Positions 34,217 to 44,076 of a stretch of 64,000 nucleotides of DNA are shown here, in pieces; position 1 is the first letter of the stretch, and each line of letters opens with the position of its first letter. Position numbers and translations under genes: made by a program. The notes under the pieces were generated by a model. It searched no databases and was not told the DNA's origin. It saw only the letters and a list, made by a program, of their open reading frames with translations. Origin of the DNA: Prevotella sp. (GTDB lineage: Bacteria > Bacteroidota > Bacteroidia > Bacteroidales > Bacteroidaceae); contig JAFSKJ010000108.1 of NCBI GenBank assembly GCA_017449025.1, positions 1 to 64,000 on the forward strand, in the 5' to 3' direction.

Positions 34217-35839
34217 ATGGTCAGCGAATTGCAAATGCGAGTGCTGCCACAGACAGCAGCCGTCGACGACAATCTCAGGAGGCATCTCGCCGACACCAAA
34301 GGGTGGAACCTGCGCGACATAAAGGCTGTGCGGATACTGCGGCGCAGCATTGATGCCCGCCAGCGTACTGTTTATGTCAACCTCACTGTGCGTGTCTTTG
34401 TCAATGAGGAACCGGCAGACGAGGGCTATGTTCCCACACACTATGGTGACGTCAGCGACAAGCCTGCTGTCATTGTGGTGGGAGCAGGCCCCGGCGGACT
34501 GTTTGCTGCACTGCGGCTCATAGAGCTTGGACTCAGGCCTGTAGTGCTTGAGCGTGGCAAGAACGTGCACGACCGCAAGCGCGACCTGGCAATGATTGCC
34601 CGGACACAGACGGTCGACGGCGAGAGCAATTACTGCTTCGGCGAGGGTGGGGCGGGCGCCTACTCTGACGGCAAGCTCTACACCCGTAGCAAGAAGCGTG
34701 GCAATACCGACAAGATTCTCAACGTGCTGTGCCAGCACGGCGCATCGCTGTCCATTCTTTCCGATGCCCATCCGCATATAGGTACCGACCGCCTTCCGCA
34801 AGTCATCGAGAACATCCGCAACACCATACTGCGTTGCGGAGGAGAGGTTCATTTCCAGGCTAAGATGACAGGGCTGATAATCGAGGAGAAAGGGTGGGGG
34901 GGTTATAAGAGTCCTTCATCCGTCATTGGCGTAACCGCTGAGGTGCAGCCGTCATCCACCATAAAGGAATTCCGTGGGCCGGTTATCCTGGCCACTGGCC
35001 ACAGTGCCCGCGACGTCTACAGCTACCTTGCCTATGCGGGCATTGAGTTAGAGGCCAAGGGCATTGCCGTTGGTGTTAGGCTTGAGCACCCTTCGGCGCT
35101 CATCGACCAGATACAGTATCACACCCCTCATGGTCGCGGTCGTTTCCTGCCTGCCGCCGAATATTCATTTGTAACCCAGGTCGAGGGGCGTGGCGTCTAC
35201 TCCTTCTGCATGTGTCCTGGAGGCTTTGTGATTCCTGCCGCCACGGGGCCGGAGCAGATTGTTGTCAACGGCATGAGTCCTGCCAACCGCGGCACGGCTT
35301 GGTCGAACAGCGGCATGGTGGTGGAGATACATCCCGACGACATAGACCCGTTACCCTCTGCCGCTAACCATCCGGCATTGAAGGTAATGGCGTTTCAGGA
35401 GCATTTGGAACGCTTATGCTGGCAGCAGGGAAACTTCAGGCAGACGGCACCGGCACAGCGCATGGCCGACTTTGTCAACAGCCGCCTGAGCTACGACCTG
35501 CCGCGCAGCTCTTACGCCCCAGGCCTCATCTCTTCTCCGCTCCACTTCTGGATGCCTTCCTTCGTGGCTTCCCGACTGCAGCAGGGCTTTCGCATGTTCG
35601 GCCGTAAGGCACACGGATTCCTCACTAACGAGGCGGTGCTCATAGCTGTGGAGACGCGCACATCGTCGCCGGTGCGCATATTGCGCGACGCCGCAACGCT
35701 TCAGCACGTCTCACTGCGCGGACTGTTCCCATGCGGCGAGGGCGCAGGCTATGCCGGAGGAATAGTGTCGGCAGCCGTCGACGGTGAGCGGTGTGCAGAA
35801 ATGTGTGCAGAGGTGTGCAGGGATGTGCACTTTTTTTGA
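34217..35839 (+). CDS. FAD-dependent dehydrogenase, COG2509 type
   Basis: A 540-residue protein with a small N-terminal domain (to about 90) and the Rossmann motif VIVVGAGPGGLFAALRLIEL. NYCFGEGGAGAYSDGKLYTR, VILATGHSARDVYSYLAYAG and GLFPCGEGAGYAGGIVSAA follow. These match the family of uncharacterised FAD-dependent dehydrogenases COG2509 in motif order and length. The electron donor and substrate are unknown. It lies 9 nt after the small membrane protein. Confidence 0.88.
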   Translation: MVSELQMRVLPQTAAVDDNLRRHLADTKGWNLRDIKAVRILRRSIDARQRTVYVNLTVRVFVNEEPADEGYVPTHYGDVSDKPAVIVVGAGPGGLFAALRLIELGLRPVVLERGKNVHDRKRDLAMIARTQTVDGESNYCFGEGGAGAYSDGKLYTRSKKRGNTDKILNVLCQHGASLSILSDAHPHIGTDRLPQVIENIRNTILRCGGEVHFQAKMTGLIIEEKGWGGYKSPSSVIGVTAEVQPSSTIKEFRGPVILATGHSARDVYSYLAYAGIELEAKGIAVGVRLEHPSALIDQIQYHTPHGRGRFLPAAEYSFVTQVEGRGVYSFCMCPGGFVIPAATGPEQIVVNGMSPANRGTAWSNSGMVVEIHPDDIDPLPSAANHPALKVMAFQEHLERLCWQQGNFRQTAPAQRMADFVNSRLSYDLPRSSYAPGLISSPLHFWMPSFVASRLQQGFRMFGRKAHGFLTNEAVLIAVETRTSSPVRILRDAATLQHVSLRGLFPCGEGAGYAGGIVSAAVDGERCAEMCAEVCRDVHFF

Positions 35840-35857
35840 AGAAAAAAGGTGAAATGT

Positions 35858-35888
35858 TTGCTCGTTAGGAAAAATGTTTGTACCTTTG
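35858..35888 (+). promoter_or_regulatory. Promoter of rpmE2
   Basis: TTG (35858-35860), a 20-nt spacer and TACCTTTG (35881-35888) match the Bacteroidetes consensus, 48 nt before the ATG. Confidence 0.85.
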
Positions 35889-35936
35889 CAGCCCGAAAGT
35901 GTAATTATAGCTTAACAACAATAATTTAAACAAGAA

Positions 35937-36191
35937 ATGAAAAAAGGTATTCATCCCGAAAACTATCGCCCCGTCGTGTTCAGAGACATGTCCAACGGCG
36001 ATATGTTCCTTACAAAGTCTACTGCAAAGACAAACGACACTGTAGAGTTTGAAGGCGAAACTTACCCCGTGGTAAAAGTAGAAATCTCAAGCACCTCGCA
36101 CCCCTTCTATACGGGTAAGAGCAAGCTGGTCGACACAGCCGGACGTGTTGACAAGTTCTTTAGCCGCTACGGTAAGGCTTCGAAGAAATAA
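35937..36191 (+). CDS. rpmE2: 50S ribosomal protein L31, type B
   Basis: An 84-residue ribosomal protein ([20 protein letters not shown].., [30 protein letters not shown]). It lacks the zinc-binding CxxC pair of type A L31, so it is the zinc-independent form. It has its own promoter and is followed by a strong terminator, so it is a single-gene unit. Confidence 0.96.
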   Translation: MKKGIHPENYRPVVFRDMSNGDMFLTKSTAKTNDTVEFEGETYPVVKVEISSTSHPFYTGKSKLVDTAGRVDKFFSRYGKASKK

Positions 36192-36216
36192 GGATATTTC
36201 TATTGACACAGTACAC

Positions 36217-36270
36217 GAGAGGTGTGCTTGCGGTAGTTGCATATGCCGCAGCACACCTCTCTTCTTTTTA
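36217..36270 (+). terminator. Intrinsic terminator of rpmE2
   Basis: GAGAGGTGTGC (36217-36227) pairs exactly with GCACACCTCTC (36251-36261). A smaller inner stem lies around TGCGG/GCCGCA, and TTCTTTTT follows. Confidence 0.85.
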
Positions 36271-36299
36271 CTGCTCGGTTCACTACACTGCCCCCGCCT

Positions 36300-36336
36300 T
36301 AACCCAACTTTGACCCCATGTGTCAAAGTTGGGTTA
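36300..36336. repeat. 15-bp perfect inverted repeat
   Basis: TAACCCAACTTTGAC (36300-36314) and its exact reverse complement (36322-36336) flank a 7-nt spacer. It lies about 65 nt before the start of the third barrel gene and contains the ACTTTG core of a -7-like box on one arm, so it may be an operator or a repeat-family member. Confidence 0.75.
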
Positions 36337-36399
36337 AACCTTTTCCGTCTTCCAGAGTCTAATAGAATGTAGACCAAAGCTAAACTATCGACACTAATC

Positions 36400-39300
36400 A
36401 TGAATCATCACCTACCAGCTACCCACTGCCTGCTAAGACTTGCTGCTGCTATGCTACTGACAGCCGTATCGCCTCCTGCTGCAGCACAGCAGGCGGCGCG
36501 CAATAATGCTGCCAACAATCAGAAACAACTAACGGGAAACATCATTGACAGCGAAAGCGGCGACCCCTTGGAAAAGGCCACGCTGCAACTATATTCTACC
36601 AGCACCAGGAGAAATGGCCGTAAAGATACCACCTTTGTTTCAGGCACGTTCACCGACAGCCGGGGGCGCTTTGGCTTCAGCGGTGTGGAGGCTGGCACAT
36701 ACCTGCTGAAAGCCAGCTTCTTGGGCTATAAGACCATGGTGAGGAGCCTGACAAAGCAGGCCGGCAGGGCTTTTAATGCAGGCACGCTGAGAATGACTGC
36801 CGATGCTGTGCAGCTGAAGGAGGCCGTGGTCACAGCAAACATACCGAAGATGGTGATAAAGGACGATACAGTGGTCTACAATGCTGATGCTTTCCGCGTG
36901 CCTGAAGGCTCGGTGATAGAGGCTCTGGTCGAAGCACTGCCGGGAGCCAAGATCGACGATGACGGGAAAATATCGATAAACGGTAAGAACGTGAAGAAGT
37001 TCAAGATGGACGGCCGCGACTTTATGACAGGAAACAACGATGCTGTTATGAAGAACCTGCCGTCGTACGTCGTCGACCAGGTGAAGGCCTACGACGAGAA
37101 GAGCGACCTCAGCCGCCTCACGGGCATCGACGACGGCAACGACGACTTCGTGCTTGAGTTTGTCACTAAGAAGAGCGCACGGCGCGGACTGCAGGCCAAT
37201 CCCGACATTGGCTACGGCACCGACAACCGCTATGGCATGCGACTGACGGCCATGAAGCCATTCGGCGCTATGCGCTACACCTTCATGGGCAATGCCAACA
37301 ACGTGAACGACCGCAACTTCTCTGGGCGCGGAGGCCGTGGCCGCGGCAACAACCAGGGACAGCGCGAGACGAAGACGGCAGCACTGGACATAAGCTACGA
37401 GAACGACCGCAACCTGAAGCTCAGCGGAAGAGTGACTTGGAACCACAGCGATGCCGACAACTGGAACCGTACGGGGTCGGAGAACTTTGTGCTCTCGTCG
37501 CGAGGCGGTGCTTTCTCTAACAGCGTGAGCCAGAGCTATTCGCGCAACAACAACTGGACGGGCAACATGAATCTGCAATGGACCATTGACTCGCTGACCA
37601 CCCTCTCGTTCAGGCCGAACATGAGCTTCGCCAACAACGATGGTCGAGGGTTCTCAACGTCGGCCTCGTCTAACGCCAACCCCTTCGACTATGTGGCCAA
37701 CCCCTTGAGCGACGAGGGACGCTCTGTCATGGACAGCTTAGGGCTTATTGTCAACAGCAGGCAGAACAAGTCCATGAGCTATGGCAACAACAAGGAGATG
37801 AGCTCGCAGCTCCAGCTCTACCGGCGGCTGAACAGGAAAGGACGCAATATGGCCGTTAGTGCAAACTTCAACTACCGCGACGGCAGCAGCCGCAATGCCA
37901 ATCTCTCGGCAGTGCACCTCTATCAGCAGAAGACCGTCAGCGGTGCCGACTCAACATACCAGACCAACAGATACACGGCATCGACCTCCGACAACTTCGG
38001 CTATGGCCTCGGACTCACCTACACCGAGCCTCTGATTACATTCGCGGCGAAAACCGCGGCCGCAGACTCTACGAGGCAGCGGCAGCGCGGACCCTTCGGC
38101 GGAGGCGGTGGCAGGGGCGGACGTGGTGGCTCTCGCGGGTTCGGACAGCAGGGACTGTTCCTGCAGATGAGCTATCGCTTCAGCTACAGCCACCAGAAGA
38201 ACGACCCTTCCACCTACGATTTCCCCGACCTGACCGACGATGCCTTCAGTGAGGCCCTTAACGGATACCGTGAGTGGAACCGCCTGTTCGGATTCCTCGA
38301 CAACCCCTACGAGGAATACCTAAGCGACAGGCTGAGCAGATATTCTGAGCGCACGGAGTACGGACACAACACCGACATTCAGCTGCGATACGTGAGGGAG
38401 AAGATAAACATGAACGCGGGCGTGAGCATACAGCCGCAACGATCTCACTATATTCAGCAGTACTTGGGACGCCCCGTGGACACGGTGCGCACAGTAACCA
38501 ATGTGTCGCCGACACTGAACTTGAGATACCGCTTCAACCAGCAGACAAACCTGCAGGTGAGGCTGCGCGGACAGACACAGCAGCCAAGCATCACCCAGCT
38601 GCTTGACATTTACGACGACACCAACCCGCTGAACATCACCATGGGTAACCCGGGGCTGAAGCCTGCATTCACCACCAACCTGGAGGCCAACTTCCAGGCC
38701 CAGCGGCAACCCACACTGGTGGAGGACAGCCTCGGATTTATGGTGCCAAAGGCTCAGCGCCACTGGAGCATTAACGCCAACGGAGGGTTCCAGCGCACCA
38801 GCAACAACGTGGGCAACGTGGTCACATACAACGAACAGACTGGCGGACGCATATCACGCCCGGAGAACATCAACGGCAACTGGAGTGCCAATGCCGCAGC
38901 CGGTTTCAACATAGGGTTAGACACGCTGAACAGGTGGGACATCAGCGGCTCTGTCAACTCACGATACGACCACCGCGTGGGATACGTCAACCTGAACCGC
39001 ACGGCAACGCCCGACCGCAATGTCACACACACATATAACCTGTCGGAGTCGGTGTCGCTAAGCTATCGCAACAAGTGGCTCAGCGTGTCAGTCAACGCAC
39101 GTACGACATACGCCCACACCGAGAACCGCCTGCAGGCATCCAATAACCTCACCACATGGAACTTCTCCTACGGCGGCAACACTAAGATAACATTCCCTTG
39201 GGGCAGCAACCTGTCGACCGATGCTCACATGTTCAGCAAGCGGGGATATAGCGACCAGACGCTGAACACCAACGAGCTGATATGGAACGCGCAGCTCTCA

Positions 39301-39603
39301 CACAGCTTCCTGCGCGGCAAGAAGCTCACCGTGATGCTGCAGTGGTACGACATACTGCATGAGCAGACCAACTTCTCACGCACGGTCAACGCCAACGGAT
39401 GGCGCGACCAAGAGGTGAATGCCATCACCAGCTATGCCATGCTCCACATCAGCTACCGCCTTGACATGTTCGGCGGCCGTGGCGGAGGCGGGCGCAACGG
39501 ATGGCGCGATGCCGACTTCGACAACTTCGGCGGCGAACAGCAGCGTGGAAACCGTAGAGGAGGCGGTGGCTTCAGGGGTGGAGGCGGCTTTGGCGGCATG
39601 TAG
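36400..39603 (+). CDS. Outer-membrane beta-barrel protein (PF14905-type) with glycine/arginine-rich tail
   Basis: A 1067-residue protein. The signal peptide ends near SPPAAAQQA. A carboxypeptidase-like beta-sandwich (about 43-135, QLTGNIIDSESGDPLEKATL) comes next, then a plug-like region (DDTVVYNADAFRVPEGSVIE) and a barrel with the conserved LNTNELIWNAQLSHSF segment, closing at YAMLHISYRLDMF. It is a distant paralogue of the barrels at 3756 and 7796. Two Gly/Arg-rich stretches are odd: one inside the barrel (about 565-580, GGGGRGGRGGSRGF) and a 45-residue tail (GGRGGGGRNGWR.. to GGFGGM) after the last strand. No GLPGLI gene lies nearby. Confidence 0.87.
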   Translation: MNHHLPATHCLLRLAAAMLLTAVSPPAAAQQAARNNAANNQKQLTGNIIDSESGDPLEKATLQLYSTSTRRNGRKDTTFVSGTFTDSRGRFGFSGVEAGTYLLKASFLGYKTMVRSLTKQAGRAFNAGTLRMTADAVQLKEAVVTANIPKMVIKDDTVVYNADAFRVPEGSVIEALVEALPGAKIDDDGKISINGKNVKKFKMDGRDFMTGNNDAVMKNLPSYVVDQVKAYDEKSDLSRLTGIDDGNDDFVLEFVTKKSARRGLQANPDIGYGTDNRYGMRLTAMKPFGAMRYTFMGNANNVNDRNFSGRGGRGRGNNQGQRETKTAALDISYENDRNLKLSGRVTWNHSDADNWNRTGSENFVLSSRGGAFSNSVSQSYSRNNNWTGNMNLQWTIDSLTTLSFRPNMSFANNDGRGFSTSASSNANPFDYVANPLSDEGRSVMDSLGLIVNSRQNKSMSYGNNKEMSSQLQLYRRLNRKGRNMAVSANFNYRDGSSRNANLSAVHLYQQKTVSGADSTYQTNRYTASTSDNFGYGLGLTYTEPLITFAAKTAAADSTRQRQRGPFGGGGGRGGRGGSRGFGQQGLFLQMSYRFSYSHQKNDPSTYDFPDLTDDAFSEALNGYREWNRLFGFLDNPYEEYLSDRLSRYSERTEYGHNTDIQLRYVREKINMNAGVSIQPQRSHYIQQYLGRPVDTVRTVTNVSPTLNLRYRFNQQTNLQVRLRGQTQQPSITQLLDIYDDTNPLNITMGNPGLKPAFTTNLEANFQAQRQPTLVEDSLGFMVPKAQRHWSINANGGFQRTSNNVGNVVTYNEQTGGRISRPENINGNWSANAAAGFNIGLDTLNRWDISGSVNSRYDHRVGYVNLNRTATPDRNVTHTYNLSESVSLSYRNKWLSVSVNARTTYAHTENRLQASNNLTTWNFSYGGNTKITFPWGSNLSTDAHMFSKRGYSDQTLNTNELIWNAQLSHSFLRGKKLTVMLQWYDILHEQTNFSRTVNANGWRDQEVNAITSYAMLHISYRLDMFGGRGGGGRNGWRDADFDNFGGEQQRGNRRGGGGFRGGGGFGGM

Positions 39604-39660
39604 TTCTTCATTTCCGAAATGGATACTTTAAAGAAATAATAATATAATGTTACTTTTTTA

Positions 39661-39739
39661 CCTACATTGCCTACATTATTATATAAGTTTCTGGTTTACA
39701 GGATAATAAACAGTGTAGGCATAATGTAGGCAGTGTAGG
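39661..39739. repeat. Inverted repeat of TGTAGGC units
   Basis: Arms of 19 bp (39661-39679 and 39721-39739) match at 18 positions as inverted copies, separated by 41 nt of AT-rich sequence. Each arm itself carries two TGTAGGC/GCCTACA units about 10 nt apart. It lies between convergent genes; the rest of this 236-bp gap holds only the terminator. Confidence 0.75.
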
Positions 39740-39784
39740 CAGAATTCATCAAAACCGATAGCATTATGATGAGTGAGACCATAA

Positions 39785-39832
39785 ATAATCGGGGAGCCTG
39801 GCATTGCCAGGCTCCCCGATTATCATTTTTTT
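39785..39832. terminator. Strong hairpin terminator between convergent genes
   Basis: An 18-bp perfect stem (39785-39802 with 39806-39823) and a 3-nt loop are followed on the plus strand by CATTTTTTTTC. It lies 17 nt from the stop of the convergent glgP gene and can stop transcripts from the barrel gene and probably from glgP. Confidence 0.9.
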
Positions 39833-39839
39833 TCATGCC

Positions 39840-42410
39840 TTACATGTTGGGCAGTTCTAACCACTTCACGTAGCAGAAGTCCTGGCGGTGAGGCAGCAGC
39901 TCGTTCTTCGGATACATGCGGACAGCACTCTTGTACTGACCGGCCTGCTTTGGAGCAAGCTCGGCCTCGAAGGTGAAGTTGTTGCCTTCCTTCTTGACCA
40001 TCTTCAGCGGCTCGATGGAGAAGATGCGCTCCTCGCCGTTCTGGTCGGTGTAGACGTTCACCTTCTCAAGTCCGATGGCATCGTCGAGACCCTGTTCGTT
40101 GACAACGTAGCGCAGGGTGTACTTGGTGCCAGTGAATAAGCCTGTAGAAGGAATGTCCCACTCGCAGCTCACCACGTTGATGGCATCCCAACGCTCTGCC
40201 ACGGTTTCCTTCCAGAGGGCAATGTCCTTGGCCTTCTTGAAGTTGTCTGCAGCAATCTCCTTAAAGCGCTTGGCCTGCTTCTCGTAGAACTTGGAGTAGT
40301 AGTCGTCGAGCTGGCGCTTCATGGTGTAGTGTGGTGCAATCTGTGCTATTGAGTTCTTCACAACCTTGATCCATCCGGCAGAGATGCCGTTCTCGTCCTT
40401 ATCGTAGTAGAGCGGTACGATCTCGTTTTCGAGAAGGCTGTAGATGGTGGCTGCGTCGAGCTGGTCCTGATAGCCCTGGTTCTGGTAGGTTTGCTTCTCG
40501 GTGAGTGCCCATCCGGCGCCCTCGCGGTAGCCCTCCAGCCACCATCCGTCCTTCACGGAGAGGTTCACCACGCCGTTCATCTCGGCCTTCTCGCCAGATG
40601 TGCCTGAAGCCTCGAGGGGACGTGTCGGTGTGTTCATCCAGATGTCTACGCCCGAAACAAGGCGGCGGGCAAGCAGGAAGTCGTAGTCTTCAAGGAAGAT
40701 GATCTTGCCAAGGAACTCCGGGCGCTGGGAGATCTCGAAGATCTTCTTGATGAGTCCCTGTCCGGCACCGTCGGCAGGATGTGCCTTTCCTGCGAACAGG
40801 AAGATGACGGGGCGCTCGGGGTTGTTGACAATCTTCGACAGGCGGTCAAGGTCGGTGAAGAGCAGGTGGGCGCGCTTGTAGGTGGCGAAGCGGCGGCAGA
40901 AGCCTATTACCAGTGCGTTGGGGTTGAACTTGCCCATCAGGCTAACCACGCGCGAGGGGTCGCCCTGGTTCTTCAGCCATGTGTCGCGGAACTGTACCTT
41001 GATGTAGTCGAAGAGCTTGTTCTTGAGAGCCATGCGGGTGGCCCAGATTTCCTCGTCGGGGCAGTCGTAGATGCCGTGCCAGATTTTCTCGTTCGACTGG
41101 TCGCTGAGGAATTTCTTGTCGAAGTACTTGTTGTAGACCTGAAGCCACTCGGCGGCAGCCCATGTGGGGAAGTGCACACCATTGGTTACGTAGCCTACGT
41201 GGTTCTCCTCGGGGTAGTAGCCTGCCCAGATGTTTGAGAACATTTTCTGCGACACCCAACCGTGGAGCTTCGATACGCCGTTTACCTCCTGGCATGTGTT
41301 GCAGGCAAATGTAGACATGCAGAACTTCTCGCCCTTGTCGTCGGGGTTAGTGCGTCCCATGCCGATGAACTCGTCCCAAGAGATGCCGAGCTTCTGCGGA
41401 TAGCCGCCCATGTACTTGCCGAAGAGTCCCTCGTCGAAGTAGTCGTGTCCGGCAGGCACGGGTGTGTGAACGGTATAGAGTCCGCTGGCACGCACCAGCT
41501 CGAGAGCCTGGTTGAAGTTAAGTCCTTCCTCTATATAGTCGCACAGGCGCTGGAGGTTGCAGAGTGCAGCATGACCCTCGTTGCAGTGGTATATGTCCTT
41601 CTTTATTCCGAGCTTCTTGAGCAGTTGCATGCCGCCGATGCCGAGCAGTATTTCCTGCTTCAGGCGGTTTTCCCAGTCGCCGCCGTAGAGGCTGTGGGTG
41701 ATGGGCTTGTCGAACTCGGAGTTCATCTCGTTGTCGGTGTCAAGCAGATAGAGCTTCACACGGCCAACGTTTACGCGCCATACGTAGGCGTGAACCATAT
41801 AGTTGGTGTATGGCACGTCGACAACCAACGGGGTGCCGTCCTTGTCAATCTCGCGCTCAATGGGCAGCGAGGTGAAGTTCTGCGACTCGTAGTTGGCAAT
41901 CTGCTGACCGTCGATGGAAAGAGACTGGGTGAAGTAGCCGAAGCGATAGAGGAAGCCTATGGCGCACATGTCCACGTTGGAGTCGCTGGCCTCCTTCACG
42001 TAGTCGCCGGCAAGCATTCCGAGGCCTCCGGAATAGATCTTCAGTGCGGAGTGCATGCCGTACTCCATGCAGAAGTAAACCACCGACGGGCGCTTTGTGT
42101 TGGGTTTTGCATCCATGTACTTCCTGAACGACGCATAGACATCCTTGATGCGCTTCATGAGGGCCTTGTCGTTTACAATCTCCTTCTTGCGGTCATGGGT
42201 AAGGCGCTCAAGCAGCATTACGGGATTGTGCTTTACGTCGTGGTAGATGTCCGGGTCGAGGTCGCGGAAAAGGTCGCGTGCCTCGAAGTTCCATACCCAC
42301 CATAAGTTGTGTGAAATCTCGTCCAAGCACTTCAGCTCTTCAGGAAGGCTTGACTTTACTGTCAACTCCCTCCACTGGGGAGCATTGGCGTAATCAGCTT
42401 TAATTTTCAT
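39840..42410 (-). CDS. glgP: Alpha-glucan (glycogen/maltodextrin) phosphorylase
   Basis: An 856-residue enzyme that releases glucose 1-phosphate from glycogen or maltodextrin. The N-terminal DUF3417-type domain ([20 protein letters not shown]) and the phosphorylase body ([20 protein letters not shown].., [14 protein letters not shown]) lead to [19 protein letters not shown], whose Lys binds PLP. This is the alpha-glucan phosphorylase subfamily rather than the classical muscle type. The C-terminus has an extra beta domain. It probably works with malQ (16174-18834). A promoter and a leader hairpin precede it. Confidence 0.92.
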   Translation of the reverse strand: MKIKADYANAPQWRELTVKSSLPEELKCLDEISHNLWWVWNFEARDLFRDLDPDIYHDVKHNPVMLLERLTHDRKKEIVNDKALMKRIKDVYASFRKYMDAKPNTKRPSVVYFCMEYGMHSALKIYSGGLGMLAGDYVKEASDSNVDMCAIGFLYRFGYFTQSLSIDGQQIANYESQNFTSLPIEREIDKDGTPLVVDVPYTNYMVHAYVWRVNVGRVKLYLLDTDNEMNSEFDKPITHSLYGGDWENRLKQEILLGIGGMQLLKKLGIKKDIYHCNEGHAALCNLQRLCDYIEEGLNFNQALELVRASGLYTVHTPVPAGHDYFDEGLFGKYMGGYPQKLGISWDEFIGMGRTNPDDKGEKFCMSTFACNTCQEVNGVSKLHGWVSQKMFSNIWAGYYPEENHVGYVTNGVHFPTWAAAEWLQVYNKYFDKKFLSDQSNEKIWHGIYDCPDEEIWATRMALKNKLFDYIKVQFRDTWLKNQGDPSRVVSLMGKFNPNALVIGFCRRFATYKRAHLLFTDLDRLSKIVNNPERPVIFLFAGKAHPADGAGQGLIKKIFEISQRPEFLGKIIFLEDYDFLLARRLVSGVDIWMNTPTRPLEASGTSGEKAEMNGVVNLSVKDGWWLEGYREGAGWALTEKQTYQNQGYQDQLDAATIYSLLENEIVPLYYDKDENGISAGWIKVVKNSIAQIAPHYTMKRQLDDYYSKFYEKQAKRFKEIAADNFKKAKDIALWKETVAERWDAINVVSCEWDIPSTGLFTGTKYTLRYVVNEQGLDDAIGLEKVNVYTDQNGEERIFSIEPLKMVKKEGNNFTFEAELAPKQAGQYKSAVRMYPKNELLPHRQDFCYVKWLELPNM

Positions 42411-42448
42411 TAGTTATTTACCGTTAATATTACTATTCCTAATCATTG

Positions 42449-42487
42449 AAAAAAGCCCGAAAGCAGCAGTTTGTCTGCTTTTCGGGC
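42449..42487 (-). terminator. Terminator-like hairpin in front of glgP
   Basis: On the minus strand GCCCGAAAAGCAG, an 8-nt loop and CTGCTTTCGGGC are followed by TTTTTTC: a complete intrinsic terminator (plus-strand arms 42455-42466 and 42475-42487). It can end the SPFH-NfeD transcript. It also lies just after the -7 box of the glgP promoter, so the glgP transcript would begin with it. Confidence 0.8.
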
Positions 42488-42488
42488 G

Positions 42489-42496
42489 CAAAATTA
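42489..42496 (-). promoter_or_regulatory. Promoter -7 box of glgP
   Basis: TAATTTTG on the minus strand matches TAnnTTTG. A TTG lies 22 nt upstream, slightly too far. It is the only candidate in the gap before glgP. Confidence 0.55.
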
Positions 42497-42586
42497 CTCA
42501 AAATTTCTTGAAAAACAGCAAGAATGGCAGACTTTTTTGCCATCAATGCTCATTAATTGACATAGATTATCTTGAGGCTTTGCCTG

Positions 42587-43540
42587 CTACTCTGACTTGA
42601 ACAGGTCCTTTATGCCGCCGATGCTTCCCATGAGATTGGTAGCCTCGTAGGGCAGGTAGACGGTCTTGGTCTTGTCGCCTTCGGCCAGTTCCTGCATCAT
42701 CTGTATGTATTTCTGTGCAAGAAGGTAGTTGGCCGGGTTGGTAGACTTGCCCACGGCCTGGGTGATAAGCTCAATGGCCTTGGCTTCGGCCTCAGCCTTG
42801 CGTATGCGTGCTTGTGCCTCACCCTCGGCATGCAGTATGGCCTGCTGCTTTGAGGCCTCGGCACGGTTGATCGTTGCGGTCTTCTCACCCTCGGAGGCAA
42901 GGATTTCGGCAGCTTTCTCACCTTCTGACGTGAGTATCTGGGCACGTTTGTTACGCTCGGCCTGCATCTGTTTCTCCATGGCTGTGAGCACAGAGCTTGG
43001 GGGCGTGATGTCTTGCAGCTCTACGCGGTTGACCTTGACTCCCCACTTGTCGGTGGCGTCGTCAAGCACCACGCGCAGCTTGGTGTTGATGGTGTCGCGC
43101 GAGGTGAGCGTCTCGTCAAGCTCCAGCTCGCCGATAATGTTACGCAGAGTGGTCTGTGTGAGCTTCTCGATGGCATTTGGCAGGTTTGAGATTTCGTAAA
43201 CAGCCTTGAAGGGGTCGACAATCTGGAAGTACAGCAGTGCGTTGATTTCCATCTGTATGTTATCCTTGGTGATAACGTTCTGCGACGGGAAGTCATAGAC
43301 CTGTTCTCGCAGGTCGATGCTGTTGGAGTAGGTATAGCGGCCACGGTTGAGCACCACTATCGACTTTGCCTTGTCTATGAAGGGTATGATGAGATTGATA
43401 CCCGGCTTCAGCGTGGCATAGTAGCGTCCGAGACGCTCGATGATCTTTGTTTCCGACTGTGGAATGATGACGAGGGCCATCTTCGCGAAGATAATCACTA
43501 ACAGAATGATTACACCTAATACAATTGTCATGGTTGTCAT
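42587..43540 (-). CDS. SPFH/stomatin (slipin) family protein
   Basis: A membrane-associated protein of 317 residues. An N-terminal hydrophobic anchor (IVLGVIILLVIIFAKMALVI) precedes an SPFH domain (PQSETKIIERLGRYYATLKP.., VNRVELQDITPPSSVLTAME) and a coiled coil rich in Ala, Glu and Lys. It is of the QmcA/stomatin type. The upstream gene codes for an NfeD protein, the usual partner. Such pairs organise membrane microdomains and quality control with proteases; the exact target here is unknown. Confidence 0.92.
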   Translation of the reverse strand: MTTMTIVLGVIILLVIIFAKMALVIIPQSETKIIERLGRYYATLKPGINLIIPFIDKAKSIVVLNRGRYTYSNSIDLREQVYDFPSQNVITKDNIQMEINALLYFQIVDPFKAVYEISNLPNAIEKLTQTTLRNIIGELELDETLTSRDTINTKLRVVLDDATDKWGVKVNRVELQDITPPSSVLTAMEKQMQAERNKRAQILTSEGEKAAEILASEGEKTATINRAEASKQQAILHAEGEAQARIRKAEAEAKAIELITQAVGKSTNPANYLLAQKYIQMMQELAEGDKTKTVYLPYEATNLMGSIGGIKDLFKSE

Positions 43541-43566
43541 AAGTTTTTGGGGTTATTGATAAATGT

Positions 43567-44040
43567 TTAACTTTCACTGTTCAGGGTTTCAACAGTTATG
43601 ATGGTGCTCTCGCGCCCGACAACGGTCACGGTGCTGCCTACGGCTATGTCGCCGGTCTCGTTGGTCACGGCCTTCCAGATGTCGCCGTCGATGGCTACGC
43701 GTCCGAACCCTCCGGCCTTTATCGTCTCTACCACCTTGCCGTGGCGTCCAAACAGCGCATCGGCGTTACTCAAGCGGTCGGGGTCGTTTTTGTGCAGCCA
43801 GTGGAGCGCAACAGGCCGTACGGTAAAGATTGCCATGGCCGAGAAGAGTGCGAAGAGCGCCAACTGCCAGTAGATGTTCAGTCCGGCAACAGCCGCTATG
43901 GCTCCGAACACTGCACCTATGGAGAAGCAGATAATGAAGAAGTCGCCCGACGAGAGTTCCAGAATGAGGCATACCACGGCTATCGCCGCCCATACCTGCC
44001 ACATGTTAGCTGATAAATACTCAATCATGGTTATTAACAA
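43567..44040 (-). CDS. NfeD family protein
   Basis: A 157-residue protein with four hydrophobic helices (AAIAVVCLILEL.., IAAVAGLNIYWQLALFALFSAM) and a C-terminal OB-fold domain (GRHGKVVETIKAGGFGRVAI, GSTVTVVGRESTIITVETL). It is the short NfeD form without the serine-protease domain. It starts the leftward pair with the stomatin-like gene 26 nt downstream. Confidence 0.9.
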   Translation of the reverse strand: MLITMIEYLSANMWQVWAAIAVVCLILELSSGDFFIICFSIGAVFGAIAAVAGLNIYWQLALFALFSAMAIFTVRPVALHWLHKNDPDRLSNADALFGRHGKVVETIKAGGFGRVAIDGDIWKAVTNETGDIAVGSTVTVVGRESTIITVETLNSES

Positions 44041-44076
44041 TTAATGATTAACTATATACTGTTTGTTTCTTGTTTC

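Noticed and set aside
41262..42305. Open frame of 347 codons on the plus strand
   Set aside because: It is antisense to glgP; the phosphorylase motifs are all on the minus strand.
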